Assembly (NCBI GenBank): GCA_902602185.1
Contig: CACKPV010000001.1
Coordinates: 296,785-360,784, forward strand
From: an uncultured SAR86 cluster bacterium
Lineage (GTDB): Bacteria; Pseudomonadota; Gammaproteobacteria; Magnimaribacterales; D2472
Reading direction: 5' to 3'
Length of the DNA stretch: 64,000 nt
Shown: piece after piece, positions 27,301-43,688 of the stretch
Layout: every line of letters begins with the position of its first letter
Numbering within the stretch: position 1 is the stretch's first letter
The notes under the pieces: generated by a model
Told to the model about the DNA's origin: nothing
Seen by the model: the letters and a program-made list of their open reading frames with translations, nothing else
The model's database searches: none
Translations under genes and position numbers: made by a program

Positions 27301-28701
27301 ATGTCAAACAAGATAAGAAATCCAAAGGATATGAAAACACTGAATCAAACAATTTTTAGAGAATATGATATAAGGGGAAAATATCCTGAAGATCTTAATC
27401 CCAGTAGTATCAGATCTATTGCCTTCTCCATCGCAAAAAAATGTAAAGCAGAAAGTATTGATTCACTTGTAATTGGAAGAGATGGAAGGCTTTCTGGCCC
27501 TGAGCTAATTAAAATTTTAGAGGCAGAGCTTAATAACAATGGTATAAGTACTGAAAATATTGGAGTTGTAACGAGTCCACTTCTATATTTTGCTGCAAAA
27601 AAAAGTGCGACATTATCAGGCATTATGCTCACAGGTAGTCATAATCCAAAAAATTACAATGGAATTAAAATGGTTATTAATGACCAACCAATTTCTGGGA
27701 AAGAAATATATGAGGGCATATCATCTAAGCCATCCTCATTTAATCAAAATCAAGCTGTAAGAAAAAATCTTAATGTTGTACAAACTTATATTAATGAGAT
27801 TGTAAATTCGTTTTCATCAATACATAAAAAAATTGTTATTGACTGTGGGAATGGTGCAGCTGGAGAAATTGCACCCTATCTTTTTAAAAAAATTGGTTGT
27901 GAAGTAATTGAGTTATTTTGTGAAATCGATGGAAACTTTCCTAATCATCATCCAGATCCTGGAAAAAAAGAAAATTTGCAAGATTTAATCTTGACTGTAA
28001 AAAAGACCAATGCAGATCTCGGTATTGCTTTTGATGGTGATGGGGATCGGTTAGGTGTCGTTACTACAAAAGGAAAAATAATATATCCAGATCAATTAAT
28101 GATGATCTTTGCAGAAGATATTTTAGAAAAAAACAAAAAAGGCACTATCATCTTCGATGTAAAGTGTTCGGATCACCTTCCCAAGATTATTGAGGCAAAT
28201 CATGGTTCTCCTATTATGTCTCCAACTGGACACTTTCACATAAAGAAAAAGATAAAAGAGCATAATGCTCTTCTAGGTGGAGAAATGAGTGGTCATATTT
28301 TTTTTAATGATACATGGTACGGTTTTGATGATGGGCTCTACTCAGCTATCAGGTTGCTTGATATCTTAAACAGACAAAATATGGATTTAGATAAAATGGC
28401 AGCAAAATTACCAAAATCTTTCGCAACCGAAGAGTTAAATATTGATGTAAAGGAAGAAGAAAAATTTATGATCATCGAAAAATTTATAAAAGAACAAAGT
28501 CTTTCAAAAATTTTCAATACCCTGGATGGTATCAGATTATCTTTTGACAATGGGTGGGCTTTATTGAGAGCTTCTAATACGACTCCCAAATTAGTTCTGA
28601 GATTTGAGGCAAATTCGCAAAATCAACTGGAAACAATCCAAAAAGATTTTTTAGGTGAGTTAAAAAAAATTATTCCTTCACTTAATATTAATTTAAAATA
28701 G
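27301..28701 (+). CDS. algC: Phosphomannomutase / phosphoglucomutase
   Basis: This enzyme interconverts hexose 6- and 1-phosphates, feeding GDP-mannose and UDP-glucose for LPS and other polysaccharides. The 466-residue protein has FREYDIRGKYP near the N-terminus, the phosphoserine loop TGSHNPKNYNG (Ser113), the metal-binding DGDGDR loop, the sugar-binding GGEMSGH and the C-terminal RASNTTPKLVLRFEA. ATG 27301 has a TGGGG stretch upstream; an internal ATG ten codons later is possible, since family members often begin close to the FREYDIRG motif. It directly precedes slmA. In Pseudomonas algC lies in the dut-algC-argB neighbourhood. Confidence 0.93.
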   Translation: MSNKIRNPKDMKTLNQTIFREYDIRGKYPEDLNPSSIRSIAFSIAKKCKAESIDSLVIGRDGRLSGPELIKILEAELNNNGISTENIGVVTSPLLYFAAKKSATLSGIMLTGSHNPKNYNGIKMVINDQPISGKEIYEGISSKPSSFNQNQAVRKNLNVVQTYINEIVNSFSSIHKKIVIDCGNGAAGEIAPYLFKKIGCEVIELFCEIDGNFPNHHPDPGKKENLQDLILTVKKTNADLGIAFDGDGDRLGVVTTKGKIIYPDQLMMIFAEDILEKNKKGTIIFDVKCSDHLPKIIEANHGSPIMSPTGHFHIKKKIKEHNALLGGEMSGHIFFNDTWYGFDDGLYSAIRLLDILNRQNMDLDKMAAKLPKSFATEELNIDVKEEEKFMIIEKFIKEQSLSKIFNTLDGIRLSFDNGWALLRASNTTPKLVLRFEANSQNQLETIQKDFLGELKKIIPSLNINLK

Positions 28702-28705
28702 AATT

Positions 28706-29275
28706 GTGGCAGTCGAAAATAGAAAACAAATCATACTTCAATCACTTGTTAGTTTGCTTGAAGAAAGGAATCTCTCTAAAGTCACAACCGCACTTCTTGC
28801 AGAAAAATCAGATATCTCTGAGGCAGCACTATATAAACATTTTCCAAGTAAACGCTCTATTTACCTGGAATTATTTTCTTTTTGTGATGAAACTATTTCT
28901 AGTAAATGTGCAGAATATAAAAAAAATAAATCTTTTGATAAAAATGATTCTAAAAACTTATTCATGTTTTGTATTTTATTTATCGAAAAAAATAAGGGTT
29001 TTGCGAGACTCTTATCAAGAGAAGCATTGAGTGCAAATGAGCAAAATGTAGTGGATGCAACCAATCAATTTTACGAAAGGTTAGAATTAAATTTTAAACA
29101 ATTATTAAATAAAAATGCCAAGGCTTTGGTTACACAACCAGGGGTATCATCTCAATTGATAGTGACTACTTTTGAAGGAACAATTTCTCGATATATTCGA
29201 TCAAAATTTAAAGAAAAACCAAGTCAGTATATTGAAAATATATGGATCCTTCTTGAAAATACATTATTTAAATAA
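28706..29275 (+). CDS. slmA: Nucleoid occlusion factor SlmA (TetR-type)
   Basis: SlmA binds chromosomal sites and blocks FtsZ assembly over the nucleoid. The 189-residue product starts at GTG four bases after algC. The TetR helix-turn-helix reads KVTTALLAEKSDISEAALYKHFPSKRSIYLEL. The C-terminal half lines up with E. coli SlmA: NKGFARLLSREAL, a FYERLELNFKQLL segment matching FERIEAQLRQV, and GTISRYIRSKFKEKPSQ matching GMLSRFVRSEFKYRP. These shared C-terminal features separate it from other TetR regulators. It converges on mrcA with three bases between the genes. Confidence 0.85.
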   Translation: MAVENRKQIILQSLVSLLEERNLSKVTTALLAEKSDISEAALYKHFPSKRSIYLELFSFCDETISSKCAEYKKNKSFDKNDSKNLFMFCILFIEKNKGFARLLSREALSANEQNVVDATNQFYERLELNFKQLLNKNAKALVTQPGVSSQLIVTTFEGTISRYIRSKFKEKPSQYIENIWILLENTLFK

Positions 29276-29278
29276 CAC

Positions 29279-31726
29279 CTAATTCAAGTCTTCAGAAAAA
29301 AATAAATCAAAATAAGTCTGCTGTCCAGTTTCCTGAGTTTGCTTGCCGGTTCGCTTATCAACTCTGATGTAAGAAATTCCATCTGGCATTTCATTTGAAT
29401 CAGGTTCGAGACTGGGAAATGCTTTACCCATGTAATCTACCCATATAGGAAGAGCAGTAGTTGAGCCAAATTCATTATCTCCTAAAGATTGAAAATCATC
29501 ATTACCAACCCAAATTGTTGTGACTAAATCTGAATGGAATCCTGTGAACCAAGTGCTTACAGCATCATTTGTTGTGCCTGTCTTTCCAGCAAAATCTTTT
29601 CGAGATAAATATCTAGTGAGTCTTCCATTAGATCCTCTCTGAGCTGCCTCAGTTAAGATATCTTTTACTAAAAAGGTGATCCTTGGATCAATCACAGGTT
29701 CCTTTTGGTTTAATGGTTTTAATAAATAATATGGCTTTGATGCATCTAGCTGGACTGTTGTAAACCAAGGAAAAGCATTGAGAGATGAGACATTGATCTC
29801 TTCTTCTTTTTTATATTGATAAATTATATTGCCATTTTTATCTTCAATTGATAAAACATAATGTAGATCTGGAATCATCCCTTGATTGGCAAAAACTCCA
29901 AACGCTCTTGCAACCTCTGCGGGAGAAAAATTTCCTGATCCTAGAGCCAAACTCAAGTCTTTAGGTATCCTTGCGTCTTCAAAACCAAAATTTGATATGA
30001 AGGAAGTAGCAGTATCAATACCCAATTCTCTCAACAATTTGATGGAAACGATATTAATTGACTGAACAAGGGCTTCTCTTAAACTAGTAAGCCCATAAAA
30101 CTCTCCTGAATAATTTTCTGGTCTCCAGTATGTTTCCAGATTTGCATCATCGAAGATGATTGGAGCATCATTAATTAAATTTGAAGGACGATAACCTTGA
30201 TTAAAAGCTGCAGCATAAATAAAAGGTTTAAAAGCAGATCCAGTTTGAGGAAATGATTGTCGAACTCTATCAAATTGAGTTTGCGTAAAACTGGAGCCCC
30301 CAACATAAGCAATAACAGCACCAGTTTTGGGATGATAAGACAAGATGGAAGATTGAACATCTGGTATTTGATCTAATACTAACTCTCCATCTTTTTCTAC
30401 AAGGTATATAAAGTCTCCTGGACGAAGTAATGAAGAAAAGCCAGAGGGTTTAGTACCTCTTGTGTTCTCATCAATGTATTTTCGCATCCATTCATAAATC
30501 TCATCCCAGACAATAGTTCTTAATTGGAGCTCTTCATTTATGACAGTAAATCCCGTTTCCCAAGTTTCAATGACTATCCCTCTTTGATGAGATTTTATAT
30601 AAATATTTTCAGCAAAAATTGAGCGAAAAGTATCAATAAGATTTTCATTATCTAAAAGAGGGTCAGATGCACTAATCACCTCTTCACTGAATAAAACTGA
30701 GAAATCTTGGGCAGAAAGTTTATTAATATTGTCTTGACCAATTTCTGTGAAATAATTCCTCTTAGGTCTCCACCCATGTCTTTTATCATATTCTAGTAAT
30801 CTTGTTGCAATTGCTTTTTGAGCTTCTTTTTGATTCTCTGAGTTGATAGTTGTAAAAACTGACCATCCCTCCTCATATGCACGAATTCCATAACGATTAA
30901 TAACTTCAGATCTAACCAGTTCAGCTAGGTGTGAGGCGTCAAGATCATACCTTTCTATTGAAAGTGGTAAATTAATATCTTCACTAATGGCCTCTCTATA
31001 AGCATTAAAAGAAATAAAATCGAGCATTAGCATTCTCTTGAGGACCCAATTTCTTCGTGTTTGTGTTCTTTCAGGGTTACGAATTGGGTTCACAGTAGAT
31101 GGAAGTTGGGCTAATGAAGCAATAAGAGCAGACTCAGATATTGTTAAATCTTTTACAGATTTTCCAAAATAAGTATTCGCAGCAGCCTCAATACCATATG
31201 AGCGATTCCCTAAAAAGATTCTATTGACATAAAGTTCAAAAATTTCCTCTTTGGAGAAAGCACTTTCTAACATTAATGCAAGAAAAATTTCCTTGATTTT
31301 CCTCTCCACTCTTTTTTCTCTGGTAAGAAGATAGTTTCTGACCACTTGCATCGAAATTGTTCCACCTCCTGTAGCATCCAAACCCACAATTAAGTATTGA
31401 CTAAAAGCTCTGACTAAACTTGGGTAAGATATACCCCTGTGAATAAAAAACTGATCATCTTCTGCAGATAAAAATGCATTTTTTAAATCCTCAGGTATTT
31501 CCTCAAACTTAAGGGGTCTTCTTTTTTTCTCTCCAAATTCTCCAATGAGAACTCCATCACTTGTGTAAATTTTAAGGGGAAGTTGTAATTGTGATTGGTC
31601 GGCACCCATAACATTAGGGAGCTCATTCTTGTAAAAAATAAAAGTTCCTAAAACAGCAACAAAGACTGCTAATGTTAGAATCATCGCAAAAGAAATGAGG
31701 TATTTGAAAAGTCTATAAAAAAGCAT
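29279..31726 (-). CDS. mrcA: Penicillin-binding protein 1A (class A, bifunctional)
   Basis: PBP1A polymerises and cross-links peptidoglycan at the inner membrane. The 815-residue protein has an N-terminal membrane anchor (residues 8-32). The glycosyltransferase domain has catalytic Glu89 in SAEDDQFFIHRGISY and GGGTISMQVVRNYLL. A middle OB-type region follows. The transpeptidase has the Ser-x-x-Lys motif in TGSAFKPFIYA, the SxN motif in QSINIVSIKLL and KTGTTN. It is divergent from aroK-aroB. In Pseudomonas and relatives pilMNOPQ lie between mrcA and aroK; here only 54 bases separate them. Confidence 0.96.
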   Translation of the reverse strand: MLFYRLFKYLISFAMILTLAVFVAVLGTFIFYKNELPNVMGADQSQLQLPLKIYTSDGVLIGEFGEKKRRPLKFEEIPEDLKNAFLSAEDDQFFIHRGISYPSLVRAFSQYLIVGLDATGGGTISMQVVRNYLLTREKRVERKIKEIFLALMLESAFSKEEIFELYVNRIFLGNRSYGIEAAANTYFGKSVKDLTISESALIASLAQLPSTVNPIRNPERTQTRRNWVLKRMLMLDFISFNAYREAISEDINLPLSIERYDLDASHLAELVRSEVINRYGIRAYEEGWSVFTTINSENQKEAQKAIATRLLEYDKRHGWRPKRNYFTEIGQDNINKLSAQDFSVLFSEEVISASDPLLDNENLIDTFRSIFAENIYIKSHQRGIVIETWETGFTVINEELQLRTIVWDEIYEWMRKYIDENTRGTKPSGFSSLLRPGDFIYLVEKDGELVLDQIPDVQSSILSYHPKTGAVIAYVGGSSFTQTQFDRVRQSFPQTGSAFKPFIYAAAFNQGYRPSNLINDAPIIFDDANLETYWRPENYSGEFYGLTSLREALVQSINIVSIKLLRELGIDTATSFISNFGFEDARIPKDLSLALGSGNFSPAEVARAFGVFANQGMIPDLHYVLSIEDKNGNIIYQYKKEEEINVSSLNAFPWFTTVQLDASKPYYLLKPLNQKEPVIDPRITFLVKDILTEAAQRGSNGRLTRYLSRKDFAGKTGTTNDAVSTWFTGFHSDLVTTIWVGNDDFQSLGDNEFGSTTALPIWVDYMGKAFPSLEPDSNEMPDGISYIRVDKRTGKQTQETGQQTYFDLFFSEDLN

Positions 31727-31780
31727 AATTTAATATTCTATAACCTTTGATGATAAAATTCGCAACCTGAATTAAATTTT

Positions 31781-32290
31781 ATGAATATTTATATTGTTGG
31801 GCCCATGGGTTCAGGAAAATCAACTGTTGGGAGGATTGTTGCTAGCTCACTATTTTTAGATTTTTTGGATTCTGATGAGGAAATTGAAAAGAAAACAGGT
31901 GCTAACATTGATTGGATTTTCGATCTCGAGGGAGAGGAAGGTTTCCGTAAAAGAGAAACGAAAGTCTTAGAAGACATTGTGAAACTAAATTCTCATGTTG
32001 TTGCTACCGGAGGTGGAATAATATTGTCGCAGCATAATCGTGATTTGCTTGGAGCAAGGGGTATTGTGATATATCTAGAAACTCCCATAGAGGTTCAGGT
32101 AGAAAGGACAAATAAAGATGATGATCGCCCTCTTTTGCAAAATGGAGATCCCAAAGAGATTCTTACTAGACTCCATGAAGAAAGAGAAAACCTCTATAAG
32201 GAAGTATCGGATCATATAATTCCTACTAAAAATAAATCTAGCCAAAGTGTTGCAGATGAAATTATTAATGTAGTCAAAAAAAATGTATAA
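31781..32290 (+). CDS. aroK: Shikimate kinase
   Basis: AroK phosphorylates shikimate in aromatic amino acid synthesis. The 169-residue product has the P-loop GPMGSGKSTVG (from residue 7), the shikimate-binding DSDEEIEKKTGANIDWIF, FRKRE, and the glycine motif VVATGGGIILS, with the lid region RTNKDDDRPLL. It starts the aroK-aroB pair and overlaps aroB by eight bases. Confidence 0.97.
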   Translation: MNIYIVGPMGSGKSTVGRIVASSLFLDFLDSDEEIEKKTGANIDWIFDLEGEEGFRKRETKVLEDIVKLNSHVVATGGGIILSQHNRDLLGARGIVIYLETPIEVQVERTNKDDDRPLLQNGDPKEILTRLHEERENLYKEVSDHIIPTKNKSSQSVADEIINVVKKNV

Positions 32291-33392
32291 AAAAATCCTT
32301 GCAGGAGTCCATAAAAAATATCCAATAATCATTGGGAAAAAATCTATTTGTAAAGAATTCTTACCAAAAGCAGTGAAGAATAATTCTAAGGTAATGATTA
32401 TCACTGATTTTGGTGTTCCAAAAGAAATAATAGAATCTATCGACAAGATTCTCAAAAAAGAATCAAAATTCGTTAAAATCCATAAAATTGCTCAAGGTGA
32501 AAACTCAAAGTCTTTTGCTCAATTTGAAAAAACTCAAAATAAGCTTGCGCAGCTTCGTTTTGATAGAACTGACTGCATTATTGCTCTGGGTGGAGGTGTT
32601 GTAGGAGATTTAGCTGGTTATATTGCTTCAAGCTATCAACGCGGTATAGATTTCATTCAAATACCAACCACACTTTTAGCTCAAGTTGATTCCTCAGTTG
32701 GGGGTAAAACGGCAATTAATTTAGAACATGGTAAAAATCTTGTTGGTGCTTTTTATAACCCCAAATTAGTCTTGGTGTGTTCTGAATTTTTGAAGACTTT
32801 ACCTAAGAGGCAATATTATGCAGGTTTAGCCGAAGTCTTAAAATATGGGATTATAAGTAACAAAAAAATTTTTCATTTATTTAAAAATAACTTAAAGAAA
32901 ATAGACTCAAGACAACAAAAGATTATTAATGAATTAATTTTTTTGTCGATTAAAACTAAAGCAAAAATTGTTTTAGAAGATGAAAAAGAAAATGGAATTA
33001 GAGCAATTTTAAATTATGGTCATACATATGGACACGCTATTGAAGCATTATCAAATTTTAAAGATATCCTACATGGAGAAGCAGTATTAATAGGAATGCT
33101 TAAAGCTACAAATATGTCCTATTTTTCAGCTCAAGGTCAACTTTCTTGGGAAGAGAGGACTGAAATTGAAGACATTATTGTATCAATGATTAAAAAATTC
33201 AATCCAAATCTATTATCAACAAAATATAACTTAACTAAATTTAAAAGGTCTATGATGGGAGATAAAAAAGTTAAATCTGGAAAATTGAATTTAGTTCTAA
33301 TTAAATCAATTGGATCGGCATTTGTTACTGGTAGTTTTCTTGAAAGTGATTTAGATTTCTCAATAGAAATAATGCAAGCTAATTTTCCATAA
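32283..33392 (+). CDS. aroB: 3-dehydroquinate synthase
   Basis: AroB converts DAHP to 3-dehydroquinate with NAD and a divalent metal. The 369-residue protein shows the NAD-binding GGGVVGDLAGYIASSYQRGIDFIQIPTTLLAQVDSSVGGKTAINL, metal-ligand regions AGLAEVLKYGII and LNYGHTYGHAIE, and HGEAVLIGM. All catalytic blocks are present. The overlap with aroK suggests coupled translation; the usual gammaproteobacterial neighbour damX is absent. Confidence 0.97.
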   Translation: MYKKILAGVHKKYPIIIGKKSICKEFLPKAVKNNSKVMIITDFGVPKEIIESIDKILKKESKFVKIHKIAQGENSKSFAQFEKTQNKLAQLRFDRTDCIIALGGGVVGDLAGYIASSYQRGIDFIQIPTTLLAQVDSSVGGKTAINLEHGKNLVGAFYNPKLVLVCSEFLKTLPKRQYYAGLAEVLKYGIISNKKIFHLFKNNLKKIDSRQQKIINELIFLSIKTKAKIVLEDEKENGIRAILNYGHTYGHAIEALSNFKDILHGEAVLIGMLKATNMSYFSAQGQLSWEERTEIEDIIVSMIKKFNPNLLSTKYNLTKFKRSMMGDKKVKSGKLNLVLIKSIGSAFVTGSFLESDLDFSIEIMQANFP

Positions 33393-33439
33393 GGATTTAT
33401 AATCAATTTAACCAATTAATTAATTTTCATGGATAAAAA

Positions 33440-33808
33440 GTGAATCAATTAAATGTTTTTGATGAGGTTCTGAAGGAGTGCTGTTCAGATCCAATAACCG
33501 GTTTTTTTAGAGATGGTTTTTGTAATACTAATGAGTATGATCATGGTTTACACATAGTCTGTTGTCTCATGAATGATAAATTTCTTCATTATTCCCATAA
33601 ACAAGGGAACGATTTAATTACACCAAAGCCTGAATTTAATTTTCCAGGACTCAAAGAAGGGGATTCTTGGTGTGTATGTGCCCTTAGGTGGAAAGAAGCA
33701 TATGAAAATGGATGTGCACCAAAAATTTATTTGAGAAGAACGAATAAAAAAGTCCTTCAATTAGTAGATTTTAATATTTTGAAAGAATTTGCCTTAGACT
33801 TAGAATAA
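33440..33808 (+). CDS. DUF2237 family protein
   Basis: The 122-residue protein matches the DUF2237 pattern: NVFDEVLKECCSDPITGFFRDGFCNT, then HIVCCLMNDKFLHYSHKQGNDLITPKPEFNFPGLKEGDSWCVCALRWKEA and GCAPKIYLRRT. Conserved cysteines and tryptophans are spread along the protein. The family is widespread and its function unknown. Start is GTG at 33440, 47 bases after aroB. It converges on gltB with 28 bases between them. No signal peptide or membrane segment is visible. Confidence 0.85.
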   Translation: MNQLNVFDEVLKECCSDPITGFFRDGFCNTNEYDHGLHIVCCLMNDKFLHYSHKQGNDLITPKPEFNFPGLKEGDSWCVCALRWKEAYENGCAPKIYLRRTNKKVLQLVDFNILKEFALDLE

Positions 33809-33836
33809 ATGATACTGCTTATTGATATGAAAGAAT

Positions 33837-40994
<7,158 letters not shown>

Positions 40995-40998
<4 letters not shown>

Positions 40999-41879
40999 TC
41001 TTTTTTTGGAGTGTCCCACATACGCATTAAACCTTCTTGTGCGCAACTTGCAATAAGTCTTCCTTGTTGATCATAAAAAGATCCCCGTGCAAATCCACGA
41101 GCATTTCTTGCTATAGGGCTGTCAATGCGATGCAGAAACCAATTACTAAAATCAATTTTTGCATGGAACCACATTGCATGATCAAGACTAGCTGCTTGAA
41201 AATATTTAGACATAAAATTTATACCATGTGGATGTTGGGCTGTACCCAATAAACCTCGATCAGAGGCATACAATAACAAAGCCTGATTTATTTCTAAGTC
41301 TTTTGGAATTTCTCCATTTGGTCGCATCCAAATGTCTTTAACAGGATCAATTTTTTCTGGGTTGGCATAATCAACATGTTGTACACTGCGCATTTCAATT
41401 TCCTGCTCGCGCAAAAAAGAACTCTTAGGTCGTTGTGACTTCATTTTATCTATAGCATCTTTCCTGAGGTCCCAGTCACTTGGTAAATCATTTGGTTTGG
41501 GTACATCATTGAAGCTATCATCGATTTGATGCTCAAAACCTTTTTCATCTTTTTGGAAGGATATAGAGCATGCAAAAATAGCCTCACCATTCTGGATAGC
41601 TCTTACTCTTCTCGTGGTAAAACTTTTCCCATCCCTAATGCTATCAACATCAAAAAGGATTGAGTCCTCAAGGAGTCCAGGTCGCAGAAAATAAGAATGG
41701 AAAGAATGAGCAAAGTGTTTTTTCTCTATTGTTTGGTAAGCTGCAATAAGTGATTGAGCCATTACCTGCCCTCCATAAATACGATGCCAACCAAAATTTT
41801 CCCCTTGCCAAGAGAAAACATTTTTATCAATTTTTTCTAAGTCGAGTAATGCTAGGGTTTTTTCAATTGGAGAGGTCAT
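40995..41879 (-). CDS. tesB: Acyl-CoA thioesterase II
   Basis: TesB hydrolyses acyl-CoA to free fatty acid and CoA. The 294-residue double-hotdog protein has WQGENFGWHRIYGGQVMAQSLIAA near the N-terminus, HSFHSYFLRPG, GKSFTTRRVRAIQNGEAIFACSISFQ, the second hotdog with SLDHAMWFHAKIDFSNW, and ARGSFYDQQGRLIASCAQEGLMR at the end. It follows the SDR gene with a one-base TAATG overlap, so both are probably expressed together and may handle acyl-CoA or alcohol substrates. Confidence 0.94.
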
Positions 41880-42634
41880 TATTGAGCACTCAATCCACCA
41901 TCTAAAATAATTTCAGTGCCAGTAATAAAAGATGATTCATCTGAAGCAAGAAAAAGAGCTGCATAAGCTACATCGATTGGTTGTCCCAGTCTTTTGATAG
42001 GTATTTGTCTTACTAATTTCCCTTCAATATCAGCACTAGGATCACGATTTATTAAATCATTGAGAATATCAGTTTTTGTAAATGCAGGATGGATAGAGTT
42101 ACAGCGAACCAAATCAGAACTTCGCGCACAGTGAAGTGCTACTGATTTTGATAAATGACGAACACCAGCTTTGGCAGAATTATAAGCAGCCATATTATGG
42201 CCAGCAACAATACCTGAAATGGATGATATGTTAATAATTGATCCATTCCCTGACTTCCTCATTAAAGGTAATGAAAATTTACAACCAAAAAAAACTGAAT
42301 CGAGATCTACCTTGTGAACTTTTTCCCACGTTTCGAGATCACAGCTTTCAATATCTCCTCCAGCACCAATACCTGCATTATTTATGAGCACATGCAACTT
42401 TCCATAATCTTTCTCAATTTCTGCAATGACATTTTGCCAAGCCTCGGGCTCTGTTACATCTAAAACTTTGAATGGGGCATCAAGCTCGGTAGCAGTTTTT
42501 TCTAACAAATCTTCATTTATATCTGTAAGAATTACTTGGGCTCCCTCTTGAATTAAGAGTTCGGACATTGTTTTACCAAGTCCTTGTGCTGCTCCTGTAA
42601 CGAGAGCAATCTTATTTTTAACTCTATCAACCAT
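41879..42634 (-). CDS. Short-chain dehydrogenase/reductase
   Basis: The 251-residue classical SDR has the cofactor motif TGAAQGLGKTMSELL, an acidic residue after the second strand (LTDIN) that favours NAD(H), the NNAGIG motif, the catalytic Ser in INISSISG and the YNSAKAG motif with catalytic Tyr and Lys. It ends with FITGTEIILDGGLSAQ. The overall pattern resembles secondary-alcohol or hydroxysteroid dehydrogenases more than FabG, but the substrate cannot be fixed. It is the first gene of a two-gene unit with tesB and is divergent from cobS. Confidence 0.88.
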   Translation of the reverse strand: MVDRVKNKIALVTGAAQGLGKTMSELLIQEGAQVILTDINEDLLEKTATELDAPFKVLDVTEPEAWQNVIAEIEKDYGKLHVLINNAGIGAGGDIESCDLETWEKVHKVDLDSVFFGCKFSLPLMRKSGNGSIINISSISGIVAGHNMAAYNSAKAGVRHLSKSVALHCARSSDLVRCNSIHPAFTKTDILNDLINRDPSADIEGKLVRQIPIKRLGQPIDVAYAALFLASDESSFITGTEIILDGGLSAQ

Positions 42635-42703
42635 TTTACAAACTAAATCTGGAACTTTCTTTATTTAGGTTGTAGTATACAGGACTCAAAATTTGCATAT
42701 AAG

Positions 42704-43684
42704 ATGAATACACAAGAAACCATAAATTTACCCAAAAGACCAGATAGGCTGATTGATCTCAAAAAAGAGTTCAATATTCAATCAAATATCCAAGTCAAAG
42801 GATTCACTTCAAAGACAAAGTGGGTGCCAGAAATTGATCATGCATATGTTTTTGATAAAGCAACCACTCTCTCGATTCTTGCTGGATTCCAATACAATCG
42901 AAGGGTCATCATCCAAGGTTATCATGGCACTGGTAAATCAACGCATATTGAACAAGTTGCAGCAAGATTAAACTGGCCCTGTGTCCGCATTAATCTAGAT
43001 AGTCATATCAGTAGATTAGATCTTTTGGGGAAAGATGCTATTGTTCTTGAAGATGAAAAACAAGTGACAAAATTTGTTGAGGGTATCTTGCCATGGTCAA
43101 TTCAAAATCCTGTTGCATTGGTATTTGATGAATATGATGCCGGAAGACCCGATGTAATGTTTGTTATCCAAAGAATCCTTGAAGTTGAGGGAAAATTAAC
43201 TCTTCTCGATCAGAATACAGTGCTTAGTCCACACTCTGGATTTAGACTATTTGCCACCACCAATACCATTGGCATGGGAGATGCTTCGGGTCTTTATCAT
43301 GGAACGCAACAAATTAATCAAGGACAAATGGACAGATGGCATATCCTTTCAACTTTAAATTATCTCGAACCCCAGCATGAATTCTCAATAATTACTCAAA
43401 AGTTAAAATCATTTAAGAGCAAAAAATCAAAGGAAATGCTTGAAAATATGATTAAACTTTGCAATTTAACTCGTCAGGGTTTTATCAATGGAGATATATC
43501 AAATTTGATGTCGCCAAGGACCCTTTTAACCTGGTGTGAGAATTATCAAATTTTTAAAGATTTACAGATTTCTTTTGAATTATCATTTCTCAACAAATGT
43601 GATGAATTAGAGAAGCCTATTATTGCTGAATATTTTCAAAGATGCTTCGGGGAAGAACTTAATGATTTCATTGATAGTACATAA
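42704..43684 (+). CDS. cobS: CobS-type AAA+ ATPase (cobaltochelatase small subunit family)
   Basis: CobS is the AAA+ motor that, with CobT, drives CobN to insert cobalt into hydrogenobyrinic acid diamide. The 326-residue protein has Walker A GYHGTGKST (72-80), Walker B ALVFDEYDAGRPDVMFVIQRILEVEG, the sensor-1 region LFATTNTIGMGD, and the CobS-specific GLYHGTQQINQGQMDRW. The match to CobS rather than generic MoxR ATPases is clear by eye. It heads an eight-gene plus-strand run and is four bases from cobT. No cobN or other corrin gene is in the window, so the actual client is uncertain. Confidence 0.92.
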   Translation: MNTQETINLPKRPDRLIDLKKEFNIQSNIQVKGFTSKTKWVPEIDHAYVFDKATTLSILAGFQYNRRVIIQGYHGTGKSTHIEQVAARLNWPCVRINLDSHISRLDLLGKDAIVLEDEKQVTKFVEGILPWSIQNPVALVFDEYDAGRPDVMFVIQRILEVEGKLTLLDQNTVLSPHSGFRLFATTNTIGMGDASGLYHGTQQINQGQMDRWHILSTLNYLEPQHEFSIITQKLKSFKSKKSKEMLENMIKLCNLTRQGFINGDISNLMSPRTLLTWCENYQIFKDLQISFELSFLNKCDELEKPIIAEYFQRCFGEELNDFIDST

Positions 43685-43688
43685 ATAA

